In this document: positions 1-7,337 of the stretch, in pieces | Layout of the letters: each line of letters opens with the position of its first letter | How positions within the stretch are numbered: position 1 is the stretch's first letter | DNA from: Candidatus Aminicenantota bacterium | GTDB taxonomy: Bacteria > Acidobacteriota > Aminicenantia > UBA2199 | Direction of reading: 5' to 3' | Assembly: GCA_029939015.1 (NCBI GenBank) | Contig: JAOZTV010000103.1 | Coordinates: 1 to 9,640 of the forward strand | Length of the DNA stretch: 9,640 nucleotides | Made by a program: the position numbers and the translations under genes | Notes under the pieces: generated by a model | Told to the model about the DNA's origin: nothing | Databases searched by the model: none | The model's input: only the letters and a program-made list of their open reading frames with translations

Positions 1-1187
1 ACTAAAATTACCGTTGGAATCCCTGTACCAAAAAATATATTTGCAGGTAAACCAATTACAGCATCAAGATAGTTCTTTTCTTCAATTAAATATCTTCTGA
101 TAATTCCCTCTGCTGCTCCCCTGAATAATACACCATGAGGCAGAACAACCGCCATTGTTCCGTTTTCATCAAGATGATGGATCATGTGCTGGACAAAAGC
201 AAAGTCTGCCTTTGTTCTTGGAGCCAGTCTTCCGTATTGAGCAAACCTTTCATCTGAAAGGTGAAGACTTGAAGCAGACCAGTTTGCAGAAAATGGAGGA
301 TTAGCGACTACTGCCTCAAATTGCTTATCAATATGCTGTGGGTCTTCTAATGTATCTCCCTGCTCAATTGAAAAATGATCAAATTTCACATCATGTAGGA
401 TCATATTCATTCTTGCCAGATTATAAGTTGTTTGATTTAATTCCTGACCAAAAAACGAGCCAATTTTGGCTTCTTTAGATATTCGTAAAAGCAAAGAACC
501 TGAACCACAGGTTGGATCATAGACTGTTTTTAGCCTATCCTTATCTAAGGAGACTATTTTTGCTAAAACCTGAGATACCTGTTGAGGTGTATAAAATTCA
601 CCTGCTTTTTTACCTGCTCCTGATGCAAATTGAGCAATGAGATATTCATAGGCATCTCCGAGAATATCAATTTCTGAATTATCTGCCTGAAAATCAATTT
701 CAGATAAATGTATAAAAATCCTGCTTATCATATCGTTTTTTAATTGAACCGTTTTACCAAGTTTTGTAGAAGTTAAATCAACATCCTCAAAAAGTCCCAT
801 AAAATCATCTTCTGATTCATGCCCCTGAGTTGACTCTTCAATTTTATTCAAGGCAGCATTGAGGTCTTCCAGAAAAAAATCTTTTTTCTTTGCTCTTTCT
901 ACAAAATAAGAAAAAAGATATTCAGGTTCTAAAAAATAGCCAAGCTTTTTGATAGATTCTTCTTTTAAAGCATTCTTAAATTCATCATCCTTTTTAAAGG
1001 CATCAATAAAAGATATCCCATCCTCTTTTAAAATCTGATTTAAGGTAAGGTCAATCTTTTCAGACAAAAACTTAAAAAAAATAAACCCAAGAATATAATT
1101 CTTAAACTCATCGGCATTCATATTACCACGAAGTTCATCGGCAATATTCCACAATTTTTGATGCAATTTTAACTGTTCAGTTGTCAT
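1..1187 (-). CDS. hsdM: Type I restriction-modification methyltransferase subunit HsdM (3' end beyond window)
   Basis: This is the N6-adenine methyltransferase subunit of a type I restriction-modification enzyme. It would act in an HsdM2-HsdS complex and, with HsdR, in the restriction complex. I read 395 codons from ATG at 1185-1187 with no break; the family is usually around 500 residues, so roughly the last fifth lies off the left edge. The N-terminal helical domain starts MTTEQLKLHQKLWNIADEL, a very typical HsdM opening. GEFYTP is at about residues 196-201, the SAM-binding motif I DPTCGSGSLL starts at D224, and the catalytic motif IV is NPPF at 296-299. Near the window edge, GLPANIFFGTGIPTV is also family-typical. 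A ribosome site AAGGAA lies about 9 nt upstream. The gene lies downstream of the split hsdR on the same strand, separated by a 366-bp non-coding gap, so it may need its own promoter; I see no convincing one. The identification is firm. Confidence 0.95.
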   Translation of the reverse strand, partial: MTTEQLKLHQKLWNIADELRGNMNADEFKNYILGFIFFKFLSEKIDLTLNQILKEDGISFIDAFKKDDEFKNALKEESIKKLGYFLEPEYLFSYFVERAKKKDFFLEDLNAALNKIEESTQGHESEDDFMGLFEDVDLTSTKLGKTVQLKNDMISRIFIHLSEIDFQADNSEIDILGDAYEYLIAQFASGAGKKAGEFYTPQQVSQVLAKIVSLDKDRLKTVYDPTCGSGSLLLRISKEAKIGSFFGQELNQTTYNLARMNMILHDVKFDHFSIEQGDTLEDPQHIDKQFEAVVANPPFSANWSASSLHLSDERFAQYGRLAPRTKADFAFVQHMIHHLDENGTMAVVLPHGVLFRGAAEGIIRRYLIEEKNYLDAVIGLPANIFFGTGIPTVIL

Positions 1188-1218
1188 TTTATTTTTCCTT
1201 TTTTGAGTAAAAATAAGA

Positions 1219-1247
1219 GTTGAAGGTTGGAAAGTTGAAAGTTGAAA
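1219..1247. repeat. Degenerate 7-bp tandem repeat, GTTGAAA type
   Basis: Four head-to-tail units (GTTGAAG, GTTGGAAA, GTTGAAA, GTTGAAA) lie just upstream of hsdM on its 5' side. They form the left flank of the GC-rich element in the hsdR-hsdM gap. A similar 7-bp periodic block of different sequence flanks the other side at 1506-1540. The periodicity is read directly from the sequence; the function is unknown. Such short heptamer arrays are usually intergenic and prone to change in copy number. Confidence 0.7.
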
Positions 1248-1320
1248 GTAAAAACATAACTCATAATTCAAACTCTTTATTCATATTCAGATGATTTATT
1301 GATAAATGATACAATATAAA

Positions 1321-1445
1321 GCGTGAGGGCATTTCCCCGGAACGTGCCCCGGAGCAAGCGAAGTATGTCTGAGCGCGTGAGGACCGGAGTGAGAAATTGA
1401 GCACAATTTCGAGTGTTAGTGCAGGGGATATGCCCGGAAGCGACC
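1321..1445. other. GC-rich, palindrome-bounded non-coding element in the hsdR-hsdM gap
   Basis: This roughly 125-bp block is strikingly GC-rich compared with its AT-rich surroundings. It is bounded by an inverted repeat: GGGCATTTCCCC at 1327-1338 pairs with GGGGATATGCCC at 1424-1435 with one mismatch. An internal perfect hairpin has a 7-bp stem, GAAATTG at 1393-1399 and CAATTTC at 1404-1410, around a 4-nt loop. CCCCGGA occurs twice, at 1335-1341 and 1347-1353. Short open frames cross it (minus strand, about 1261-1489), but they have no ribosome site and no recognisable protein. I read it as a structured intergenic repeat or small non-autonomous mobile element. A structured RNA is the alternative. 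Strand and identity are unresolved, and there are no target-site duplications I can point to. Confidence 0.5.
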
Positions 1446-1505
1446 TTACTACTACCATCTCGCCTTACCAAGACTAACCAATTTCTCATTCATCAAAATA
1501 TTTCA

Positions 1506-1540
1506 CATTCTCCATTATCAATTTTCAATTATCCATTCAT
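1506..1540. repeat. Degenerate 7-bp tandem repeat, CATTATC type
   Basis: Five heptamers in register, CATTCTC, CATTATC, AATTTTC, AATTATC and CATTCAT, lie 13 bp past the end of the split hsdR on its 3' side. Together with the GTTGAAA block at 1219-1247 they bracket the GC-rich element. The remaining sequence of the gap (1248-1320 and 1446-1505) is plain AT-rich DNA in which I see no gene. Confidence 0.65.
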
Positions 1541-1553
1541 ATCTATTTTTCTA

Positions 1554-3842
1554 TCAAAAACTAAATTTTTCAATTAATTTCTCTATTTTTCTTAATAAAT
1601 CTTTCTTCTTTGCTCTTCTTTTTAATAAACCAAAATTTTCATTTATTGAGCTTTCTAAAATATCTTCATCAATTCTTCCTGTAAATCCATGCTCATCAAG
1701 TAATTTTTCAATAATCTTCTGATCAAGATTTTCTTTTTCTGAAAATTTTTTTATCTCTTTTTGTTTTTCCAATGATATAAATAAATCAAAACCATCTAAA
1801 ATATTTTCATCTTTGTTTATTAAGATTTCATCCATAAATCTCTCAATTAATTCCTTTTTGCTTTTTAATTCTATAGAATTTGAAAGAATTGAAAGAATAG
1901 TTTCTTTTTCTTTAATAAAATCATCCGTACTAACATCAAGATTATTAAGTAAACTGAGTATATAATCAACATTAATATCATCACGCCTTAATAACTCCAT
2001 CTCAAAATCAATATCATCAAGAATAGAAGTTTTCTCTGCTTCTGTGGTTTTTATCTGATCATATAAGTCCTTATACTTACTTATATAATCCTCAAACTCC
2101 TGTTCCTCTATTTGAGTATCATCAAAATCAAATTGAGAAAAAGAATTTAATTGAGTTTTCAAACGGAGAATATTTCTAAAAAGTTCAATGAACTCTTTCT
2201 TTTCTTCTTCCCCCTCCAAGTCATCTATAGAAGAAACATCAGGGTATTTATTCAGCAGTATTGAGAGTAATTCCTCAAACTGTTTTAAATAATCTTCATA
2301 GGGTTTCATTATAACTGTATCAATTGCATCCTTATCTGAATATAGAGTAATTGCAGTATCAGTATTATTTTTTAATGCTCTATAACATATAATATTGCCA
2401 TGCTTCTTTTTTTCATTAAGAATTCTATTTGTCCTGCTGAAAGCCTGAATTAATCCATGATATTGTAAGTTTTTATCAACATAGAGAGTATTTAAAGACT
2501 TGGAATCAAAGCCTGTCAAAAACATATTTACAACAAGCAGGATATCTATCTTTTTTTCTTTGACCTTTTTTGCTACATCAATATAATAGGCATTAAAATC
2601 ATTGCTTGAGGGCTTTCCTATAAGATGTCCTTCTGATAAGGCTGAAAAATTTGTTCCAAACTTTATATTATAATCTTTCATAAATTCCTGCAATTTATCT
2701 CTTGAACTCTCAGCTCTTTTTTCGTTTGGATCTTCATTGGCATCATAAGAAAATATTGTTGCAATAATTAGGTTATGATCAAAACTTTTAAAAATTTCAT
2801 AATAGTTAATAAGGGCAGAAATACTTGAAACTGCAAAGATTGAATTAAATTCACGATTAAATGTTTTTCTATTATGATTTTTAAGAATATTTTCTACTAT
2901 ATGTCTTTGTCGTTTTGGATTATCAAATACTTCTGTTTTATTTATGCTCAAAACCTCTTCGTCTTCCATTTCCTTATTTGATTGAAAGGTTGAAAAATAC
3001 TCTACTGAAAAACCAAGAACATTATCATCATCTATAGCATCTTTAATTACATATTTATGAAGACAGTCATCAAATATATCTTTTGTTGTTTTATTATTAT
3101 TGGCATTTTCTGCAAGAATTGGAGTACCTGTAAAGCCAAATGATTGATGATTTTTAAAAAAATCTGTTATTAATTTATGCATTGTGCCAAACTGTGACCT
3201 ATGGCATTCATCAAAAATAAAGACAAGCCTTTTTTCTTTTATCTTCTTTAATATTTTATTATGTTTATCTTTTTTAACTGCATTGGTAAGTTTTTGTATT
3301 GTAGTGATAACCAGTTTATTATCCAAACTCAATTGTTTAACTAAAGATTTTGTATTTTCTGTGCCTGTGACAGAATCTTCAGAGAAATAATTAAACTCCC
3401 TTGTTGTTTGATAATCTAAATCTTTTCTGTCAACTACAAATACAATCTTATCAACTAATTTGCTCTCTGTAAGCAATTGTGAGGTTTTAAATGAAGTAAG
3501 GGTTTTACCAGAGCCTGTTGTATGCCAGATATAACCATTATTTACAGAGCCTTCAACCTTTTTGAGAATTGCCTCTGCTGCATAGTATTGATAGGGTCTA
3601 AGTACCATTAATAAAGAATCTGAATGATGAAGTACAATATATTTGCATATCATCTTTGATAAATGACAGGGCTCTAAGAAAATATCTGAAAACTCATCAA
3701 GTTTGGAGTATCTTTTATTTGTCGTATCTGTCCAATAAAAGAGCTGTTTTGAGCTTAAACTTTTATTATTACAAAAATATTTAGTATTAACACCATTAGA
3801 GATTATAAAAAGCTGAATATAATTAAATAGCCCAACATTCAA
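1554..3842 (-). CDS. hsdR: HsdR translocase and C-terminal part (downstream half of a frameshifted type I restriction subunit)
   Basis: This 762-residue frame carries the DNA-translocating motor of a type I restriction subunit. It opens with LNVGLFNYIQLFIISNG, which in intact HsdR follows directly on the nuclease domain. SF2 helicase motifs appear in order: Walker A HTTGSGKT at 107-114, DECH box at 211-214, TGTP at 238-241, VNMFLTGFD near 438-446 and motif VI QAFSRTNR at 466-473. A charged, mostly helical C-terminal region follows from about 500 to 762. The first possible start in this frame is TTG at 3842-3840, overlapping the TGA of the upstream piece as TTGA. No good Shine-Dalgarno precedes it, and a TAA lies just upstream in frame (3852-3854). 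Joined to the upstream piece, the protein would be about 917 residues, close to normal for HsdR. Without the nuclease piece it could translocate but not cut. It may be translated by frameshifting or re-initiation, or be the body of a pseudogene. Confidence 0.85.
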   Translation of the reverse strand: MNVGLFNYIQLFIISNGVNTKYFCNNKSLSSKQLFYWTDTTNKRYSKLDEFSDIFLEPCHLSKMICKYIVLHHSDSLLMVLRPYQYYAAEAILKKVEGSVNNGYIWHTTGSGKTLTSFKTSQLLTESKLVDKIVFVVDRKDLDYQTTREFNYFSEDSVTGTENTKSLVKQLSLDNKLVITTIQKLTNAVKKDKHNKILKKIKEKRLVFIFDECHRSQFGTMHKLITDFFKNHQSFGFTGTPILAENANNNKTTKDIFDDCLHKYVIKDAIDDDNVLGFSVEYFSTFQSNKEMEDEEVLSINKTEVFDNPKRQRHIVENILKNHNRKTFNREFNSIFAVSSISALINYYEIFKSFDHNLIIATIFSYDANEDPNEKRAESSRDKLQEFMKDYNIKFGTNFSALSEGHLIGKPSSNDFNAYYIDVAKKVKEKKIDILLVVNMFLTGFDSKSLNTLYVDKNLQYHGLIQAFSRTNRILNEKKKHGNIICYRALKNNTDTAITLYSDKDAIDTVIMKPYEDYLKQFEELLSILLNKYPDVSSIDDLEGEEEKKEFIELFRNILRLKTQLNSFSQFDFDDTQIEEQEFEDYISKYKDLYDQIKTTEAEKTSILDDIDFEMELLRRDDINVDYILSLLNNLDVSTDDFIKEKETILSILSNSIELKSKKELIERFMDEILINKDENILDGFDLFISLEKQKEIKKFSEKENLDQKIIEKLLDEHGFTGRIDEDILESSINENFGLLKRRAKKKDLLRKIEKLIEKFSF

Positions 3843-4306
3843 AGAATCTTTTTATATCTGACAATTTGATTAAAGGCTTCCTTTATCTCCATTCCTCTTC
3901 TTTTTAATTCGATTTGCACAAGAGGTAAACCATTAATTAATATTGTAACATCATATCTATTTATATATCTGCCTTCTCTATTTGTAATCTGATTTGTTAC
4001 CTGAAAGATATTTTTGCACCAGTTTACAGTATCTATAAATTCAATATATACTACACTTCCGTTTCTGTTTAACTCATATTTATCTCTGAGTTTTTTTGAC
4101 TTTACAAATTGGGAACCGCCGTCAAGATGATTTCTTATCCTTTTATATTCATCGTCTGTAAGATTAACTTTATTATGTTTTTCAAGCTGTTTTTTAAAAT
4201 TATTTTCAAGGTCGTTTATATCTTTAAGAATAATTCTGGAATATCCATTTGAGGAAAGGCGTTCTATAAGATTTTTTTCAAGTACTGCTTCAGGTTGATG
4301 AGCCAT
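3839..4306 (-). CDS. hsdR: HsdR N-terminal nuclease domain (upstream half of a frameshifted type I restriction subunit)
   Basis: This 155-residue frame is the PD-(D/E)xK endonuclease domain of HsdR. The catalytic residues are all visible: D119, E133-L-K135, and the QxxxY motif Q147...Y151 of type I and RecB-like nucleases. The spacings match those of EcoR124I HsdR as I recall them (D151, E165/K167, Q179/Y183). The start is ATG at 4306-4304 with a GGAG site at 4314-4311. The frame stops at 3841-3839, four residues after the QxxxY tyrosine. Family members continue RY-K-K/R-x-S-(F/L) into the motor domain. Adding one A to the A5 tract at 3849-3853 restores R-Y-K-K-D-S-L and joins it to the downstream piece. 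It is either half of a broken or phase-variable gene, or a free nuclease domain that needs the motor in trans. It is the first gene of the leftward transcription unit. Confidence 0.85.
   Translation of the reverse strand: MAHQPEAVLEKNLIERLSSNGYSRIILKDINDLENNFKKQLEKHNKVNLTDDEYKRIRNHLDGGSQFVKSKKLRDKYELNRNGSVVYIEFIDTVNWCKNIFQVTNQITNREGRYINRYDVTILINGLPLVQIELKRRGMEIKEAFNQIVRYKKIL
3846..3854 (-). other. One-base frameshift site in hsdR (A5 tract followed by GAT)
   Basis: On the minus strand the sequence is TAT AAA AAG ATT CTT TGA in the upstream frame. The downstream frame reads GAT TCT TTG AAT from the same bases. One extra A in the run, or a -1 slip of the lysine tRNA from AAG to AAA, gives R-Y-K-K-D-S-L-N-V-G, the expected HsdR sequence. 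The shift therefore lies within 3848-3853. The run is one A short of the classic A-AAA-AAG slippery heptamer. A sequencing or assembly error in the homopolymer is also possible. Confidence 0.8.
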
Positions 4307-4341
4307 TTATCTCCAATTATTTTTTTTATAAATTAAATATA

Positions 4342-4370
4342 ATTATGTACTAAAATCAATAATTAATCAA
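4342..4370 (-). promoter_or_regulatory. Candidate sigma70-type promoter for hsdR
   Basis: On the minus strand TTGATT (4370-4365) is followed after 17 nt by CATAAT (4347-4342), each close to the -35 and -10 consensus. It lies about 35-65 bp upstream of the hsdR ATG. The DNA is very AT-rich, so chance matches are common. Confidence 0.35.
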
Positions 4371-4461
4371 GAGAAAATTTTCAAGGAAATACAGTCCTAA
4401 CAATAACTGTTATACATAAAAACAGAGTTAATTGATTTTATTCTGGTCATCATAGTAAATT

Positions 4462-4484
4462 AGTCATAACCAGAGTCATATAAT
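4462..4484 (+). promoter_or_regulatory. Candidate -10 box with adjacent AGTCATA direct repeats, upstream of the transporter operon
   Basis: A perfect TATAAT at 4479-4484 lies about 117 bp before the transporter start. Just upstream, AGTCATA occurs twice (4462-4468 and 4474-4480, 12 bp apart), and a third GTCAT lies at 4446-4450. No good -35 is present at 17 bp (TAAATT), so if real the promoter may depend on an activator binding the repeats. Elsewhere in this intergenic region (4307-4600) there is a weak bulged hairpin at 4404-4430 (TAACTGTT pairing with AACAGAGTTA). No other gene is seen there. Confidence 0.3.
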
Positions 4485-4500
4485 TAGAATTCTACATTAC

Positions 4501-4554
4501 TATATAGAGGATCTGCCAAAAAAAAATAAACACAACTTTAGTGCCATTGTTTAA
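4501..4554 (+). pseudogene. Vestigial 3' end of an M81 metallopeptidase gene
   Basis: In the frame ending at the TAA 4552-4554 the translation ends EDLPKKNKHNFSAIV. The intact M81 protein downstream ends EELFFKKKYDNKYNFSAIV and then ten further residues. At DNA level, 4525-4551 matches 8795-8821 at 25 of 27 positions in the same frame. The two differences are C/T, one of them silent. The frame is open only back to a stop at 4456-4458, and the match fades before about 4510, so only the last 15-20 codons survive. It lies directly upstream of the transporter gene, as would be expected if a second M81 gene once preceded it. The rest was presumably lost when the restriction locus side of this junction formed. 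I am confident in the repeat and less so in the history. Confidence 0.55.
4525..4551 (+). repeat. 27-bp direct repeat, copy 1 (partner at 8795-8821)
   Basis: It matches 8795-8821 at 25 of 27 positions, differing at 4531 and 4545, where this copy has C and the partner T. The match starts AATAAA, includes ACAACTTTAGTGC and ends ATTGTT. Similarity stops abruptly on both sides. Confidence 0.9.
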
Positions 4555-4586
4555 CCTGTTCTTTCCTAATAAAATATTATTGGAAT

Positions 4587-4592
4587 AGGAGG
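4587..4592 (+). promoter_or_regulatory. Ribosome binding site of the transporter gene
   Basis: A perfect AGGAGG lies 8 nt before the GTG at 4601. It decides this non-ATG start, since there is no in-frame ATG nearby that has a comparable site. Confidence 0.85.
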
Positions 4593-4600
4593 TTGATATT

Positions 4601-5959
4601 GTGGTAACAGAAAAATTGAAAACTAAAACATTAATAATCTTCTCAGCACCTGGATTTGTTTCAGGTATTATGTTTGGACCCGGACTTGGGATTATAACCG
4701 CCATTTATGCAAAACATTTTGGACTAAATTTAAGTTTCCTTGCTACAGCTCTTCTTATTGGTCGATTATTTGATGCAATTACTGACCCTCTGATAGGCTA
4801 TTGGTCTGATAAAACTAAAACCAGGATTGGTTCACGTAAACCATGGATGATTGTTGGTTATGGTCTGGCATGCTTTGCAATGTATTTCTTTTTTATTCCT
4901 TATAAAGGTGTTGGCGGATTTTATTTTATATTCTGGTATCTTTTTATTACTCTTGCCTGGACAATGGCTGAGATCCCTTATCAGGCATGGCAGGCTGAAA
5001 TAACACATGATTATGAAGAAAGATCAAAAGTAGCTACTTTCCGGGTTTTAGCTGAACGTTTAGGCAGAACTACTTTTGCTGTTATTCCATTATTACCTAT
5101 TTTTGCTACATCCGAAATGACTCCTGAAGTTTTGAAAATAGTTGCATATACAGTTTTCGTTTTACTGCCGATCGCAGTTATTGTCGCAGTTTTATGGGCT
5201 CCACTTGGGAAACCTATGGCAACTGAGAAAACAGAACCTTTGACCAAATTTATACGCACCCTTCCACAAAACCGTCCTTTTATGATCCTCCTTGGAGCAA
5301 TGCTCTTTTTTGGTGTTACAGATGGTTTTTTCAGTGCAACACTTTTTTTATTTATTGATTCTTTTCTACAGGTAGGTGATAAAATATCATTTATTCTAAT
5401 TGCAATGTCTATTGCTTCAATTATATCTCTTCCATTCTGGCTTAAAATTATGAATAAGATCGGTAAACATCAGACATGGGCATGGGGAGGAGTAAGCACA
5501 GGTATTGTTGTTGGTTCTGTCTTTTTTATTAATCCTGGGCCACTTGCGTTTCCGTTAATTATTACAGTAACAGGCTTGATACTTTTTTTATACAGTGCAG
5601 GTCAGGTAGCACAACCTGCTGTTCTTGCTGATGTTATTGATTATGATATGCTTAAAACCGGTCAGAACCGCGGTGGTCAATTCTATGCATTAATGACCCT
5701 TATCTTTAAAGGTAACTATGCTGTAGGTTCAGCGGTTGCACTTTATACACTTGATATATTCGGGTTTGATCCAGCACAGAAGACACATGATGCAATGGCT
5801 ACATTTGGAATTAAATTTGCTTTTGGAGGATTACCACTTATCTGTGTAGGAATTGCAGTCGGCTTTCTTTTCTTTTTTCCAATTACAAAAAAACGCCATG
5901 AAATTATACGACGTAAACTTGAAAGAAGAAAAGCTGCAGAAAAGTCAGGAGAGAAATAA
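4601..5959 (+). CDS. GPH-family (MelB-like) cation:solute symporter, MFS fold
   Basis: This is an integral inner-membrane transporter of 452 residues with about 12 hydrophobic segments, the usual length and layout for the glycoside-pentoside-hexuronide:cation symporter family. The signature is clear. RLFDAITDPLIGYWSDK has R55, D58 and D62 in the same spacing as R52, D55 and D59 of MelB, where the two aspartates form the cation site. Next comes the cytoplasmic loop SDKTKTRIGSRKPWM. EIPYQAWQAEIT near 124-135 is the typical start of the second conserved block. The C-terminus is a charged, lysine- and arginine-rich cytoplasmic tail. The GTG start is fixed by an AGGAGG site. It is the first gene of the operon and ends 1 nt before the next start, so the two are probably translationally coupled. 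GPH members mostly carry sugars and glycosides with Na+ or H+. Here the hydrolase neighbours suggest a peptide or amide substrate, but the sequence does not show it. Confidence 0.9.
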   Translation: MVTEKLKTKTLIIFSAPGFVSGIMFGPGLGIITAIYAKHFGLNLSFLATALLIGRLFDAITDPLIGYWSDKTKTRIGSRKPWMIVGYGLACFAMYFFFIPYKGVGGFYFIFWYLFITLAWTMAEIPYQAWQAEITHDYEERSKVATFRVLAERLGRTTFAVIPLLPIFATSEMTPEVLKIVAYTVFVLLPIAVIVAVLWAPLGKPMATEKTEPLTKFIRTLPQNRPFMILLGAMLFFGVTDGFFSATLFLFIDSFLQVGDKISFILIAMSIASIISLPFWLKIMNKIGKHQTWAWGGVSTGIVVGSVFFINPGPLAFPLIITVTGLILFLYSAGQVAQPAVLADVIDYDMLKTGQNRGGQFYALMTLIFKGNYAVGSAVALYTLDIFGFDPAQKTHDAMATFGIKFAFGGLPLICVGIAVGFLFFFPITKKRHEIIRRKLERRKAAEKSGEK

Positions 5960-5960
5960 G

Positions 5961-7337
5961 ATGTATGAAAGTATAAAAAATTTGAGTGAAAATTTAAAAA
6001 AATGTATTATTAAAAATAATACTCCTGGAGCACAGATATCTATCTATCATAAAGGAAAATTGTATAATGAAACAGCAGGTGTATTAAATCAGAATACTAA
6101 AATAAATGTAACAGAAGATTCTGTTTTTATGATAGGTTCTATTACAAAGGTATTTACCGGTGTTTTACTTATGCAGTTGGTTGATAAAGAATTGATAAAT
6201 CTTGACGATCCTGTAAATGAATATTTGCCTGAAGTAAAAATTGACAAAAGACCTCTACCTGATTCTATTACTGTCAGAATGTTGCTAAATCATACAAGTG
6301 GTATTGATGGAGATTTTTTTATAAGAACAGGTTGGAATGAGGATGCTATAGAAAAATATATGTCTGAGCTTACAAGGGTTGGTTATCTTCATCCATCAGG
6401 GGTTATGAGATCATACTGTAATGCTGCATATTCAATGGCAGGACGGATTATTGAAAAAATAAACGGAAAACATTTTAATGATGTTCTGCAGGAGAAATTA
6501 CTTGAACCAATTGACATTATTGATGCAGTCCTTGCTCCTGAAGAATTTTTAAAGTATTCATCGGCAATAGGACATGATTCTGTTCCCGGTAGTGATAAAT
6601 TGGCTTTATCAAGAGAATTAGTTGGACCAAGAGGAACTATGCCAGCCGGTACACTGCTTTCAATGTCTGCAAAGGATCTTATAAAATTCGGAAAGCTCCA
6701 TATATCAAATGGAATCTCAGAAAATGGAAAAAAAGTATTATCAAAAGAGGGTATAAAAGCTCTTCAGAGACCTGTTGAAAATATTGTTCCAGAGCATCCT
6801 GCCTGTGAAGTCTGGGCAGTTGAAGAAGGCAGTGATATGAAATTGTATAATCATTATGGTGGTACAGCAGGACAGAATTCATGGCTTGGAGTAATACCTG
6901 AAAAAGAACTTGCAATCGCTGTACTTACGAATTCACAGGCTGGGGCTTTTCATATAAATATGGAAATTATACCTGATATTCTAAAGGAATTAGTCGGATT
7001 TGAGCAGACCCTACATAGGGAATCTGAAGTTGAAGAAGAAGTGAACATAGACCCCAAACTATATACAGGTAATTATAACCGCTTTGCCATGAATATCAGA
7101 ATAATAGAGAAAGATGGTCATTTGGAAATATCTGTTGATGATAGTGAAAAAGAACTCAACCTTGGAATAAAAGAATTTTACAAATTAAAACCTCTGAGCA
7201 AAACAAGATTTCTTATTGAAGAACAGGAACTATTGCCTACTCCATTATCTATTGAGTTCTTTTTCTGGGAAGAAGAGGTGGCACAAACACTCTTATATTT
7301 TGGACGTGCACATAAAAAAGAAACAAAAACATCATGA
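5961..7337 (+). CDS. Class C beta-lactamase-like serine hydrolase (MlrB-type family), probable peptidase, amidase or esterase
   Basis: This is a 458-residue serine hydrolase of the beta-lactamase / penicillin-binding-protein-like fold (S12 peptidases, esterases, D-aminopeptidases). The three active-site motifs are present in order: S60-I-T-K63 with the nucleophile and general base, Y152-C-N154, and H298-Y-G300, which replaces the KTG triad as in many esterase and peptidase members. Residues from about 365 to 458 look like the extra beta-barrel domain found after the catalytic domain in D-aminopeptidase-like relatives. No signal peptide is visible, so it should act in the cytoplasm. I chose ATG 5961 rather than a 36-codon longer start at 5853: the longer one lies inside the transporter gene, and AGGAGA at 5948-5953 fits 5961. 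Its last bases, ATGA, overlap the start of the M81 gene. MlrB of microcystin degradation belongs to this same broad family, but family members vary widely and the substrate is not predictable. Confidence 0.88.
   Translation: MYESIKNLSENLKKCIIKNNTPGAQISIYHKGKLYNETAGVLNQNTKINVTEDSVFMIGSITKVFTGVLLMQLVDKELINLDDPVNEYLPEVKIDKRPLPDSITVRMLLNHTSGIDGDFFIRTGWNEDAIEKYMSELTRVGYLHPSGVMRSYCNAAYSMAGRIIEKINGKHFNDVLQEKLLEPIDIIDAVLAPEEFLKYSSAIGHDSVPGSDKLALSRELVGPRGTMPAGTLLSMSAKDLIKFGKLHISNGISENGKKVLSKEGIKALQRPVENIVPEHPACEVWAVEEGSDMKLYNHYGGTAGQNSWLGVIPEKELAIAVLTNSQAGAFHINMEIIPDILKELVGFEQTLHRESEVEEEVNIDPKLYTGNYNRFAMNIRIIEKDGHLEISVDDSEKELNLGIKEFYKLKPLSKTRFLIEEQELLPTPLSIEFFFWEEEVAQTLLYFGRAHKKETKTS

Noticed and set aside
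1321..1445. The GC-rich element as an integron attC site
   Set aside because: The GTTAG-like string at 1414-1418 does not extend into a proper R'/R'' core pair, and there is no integrase or cassette array nearby.
1261..1489. Two overlapping minus-strand open frames of 65-70 codons across the GC-rich element
   Set aside because: They have no ribosome site, no recognisable domain, and lie in a palindrome-rich repeat-like block. Such frames are common in GC-rich inserts and are not credible genes.
3846..3854. A canonical A-AAA-AAG programmed -1 frameshift heptamer in hsdR
   Set aside because: Only five As precede the G, and the P-site codon would have to re-pair with TAA. Slippage at AAG alone remains possible, so it is kept only as one option in the frameshift finding.
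4404..4430. A bulged hairpin (TAACTGTT with AACAGAGTTA) as a terminator
   Set aside because: The stem is AT-rich and interrupted, and it is followed by mixed sequence rather than a T run. No gene clearly ends just before it.
5853..5960. A longer start for the serine hydrolase, adding 36 residues
   Set aside because: It lies wholly inside the transporter gene. Its translation is just that gene read in another frame, and a good ribosome site fits ATG 5961.
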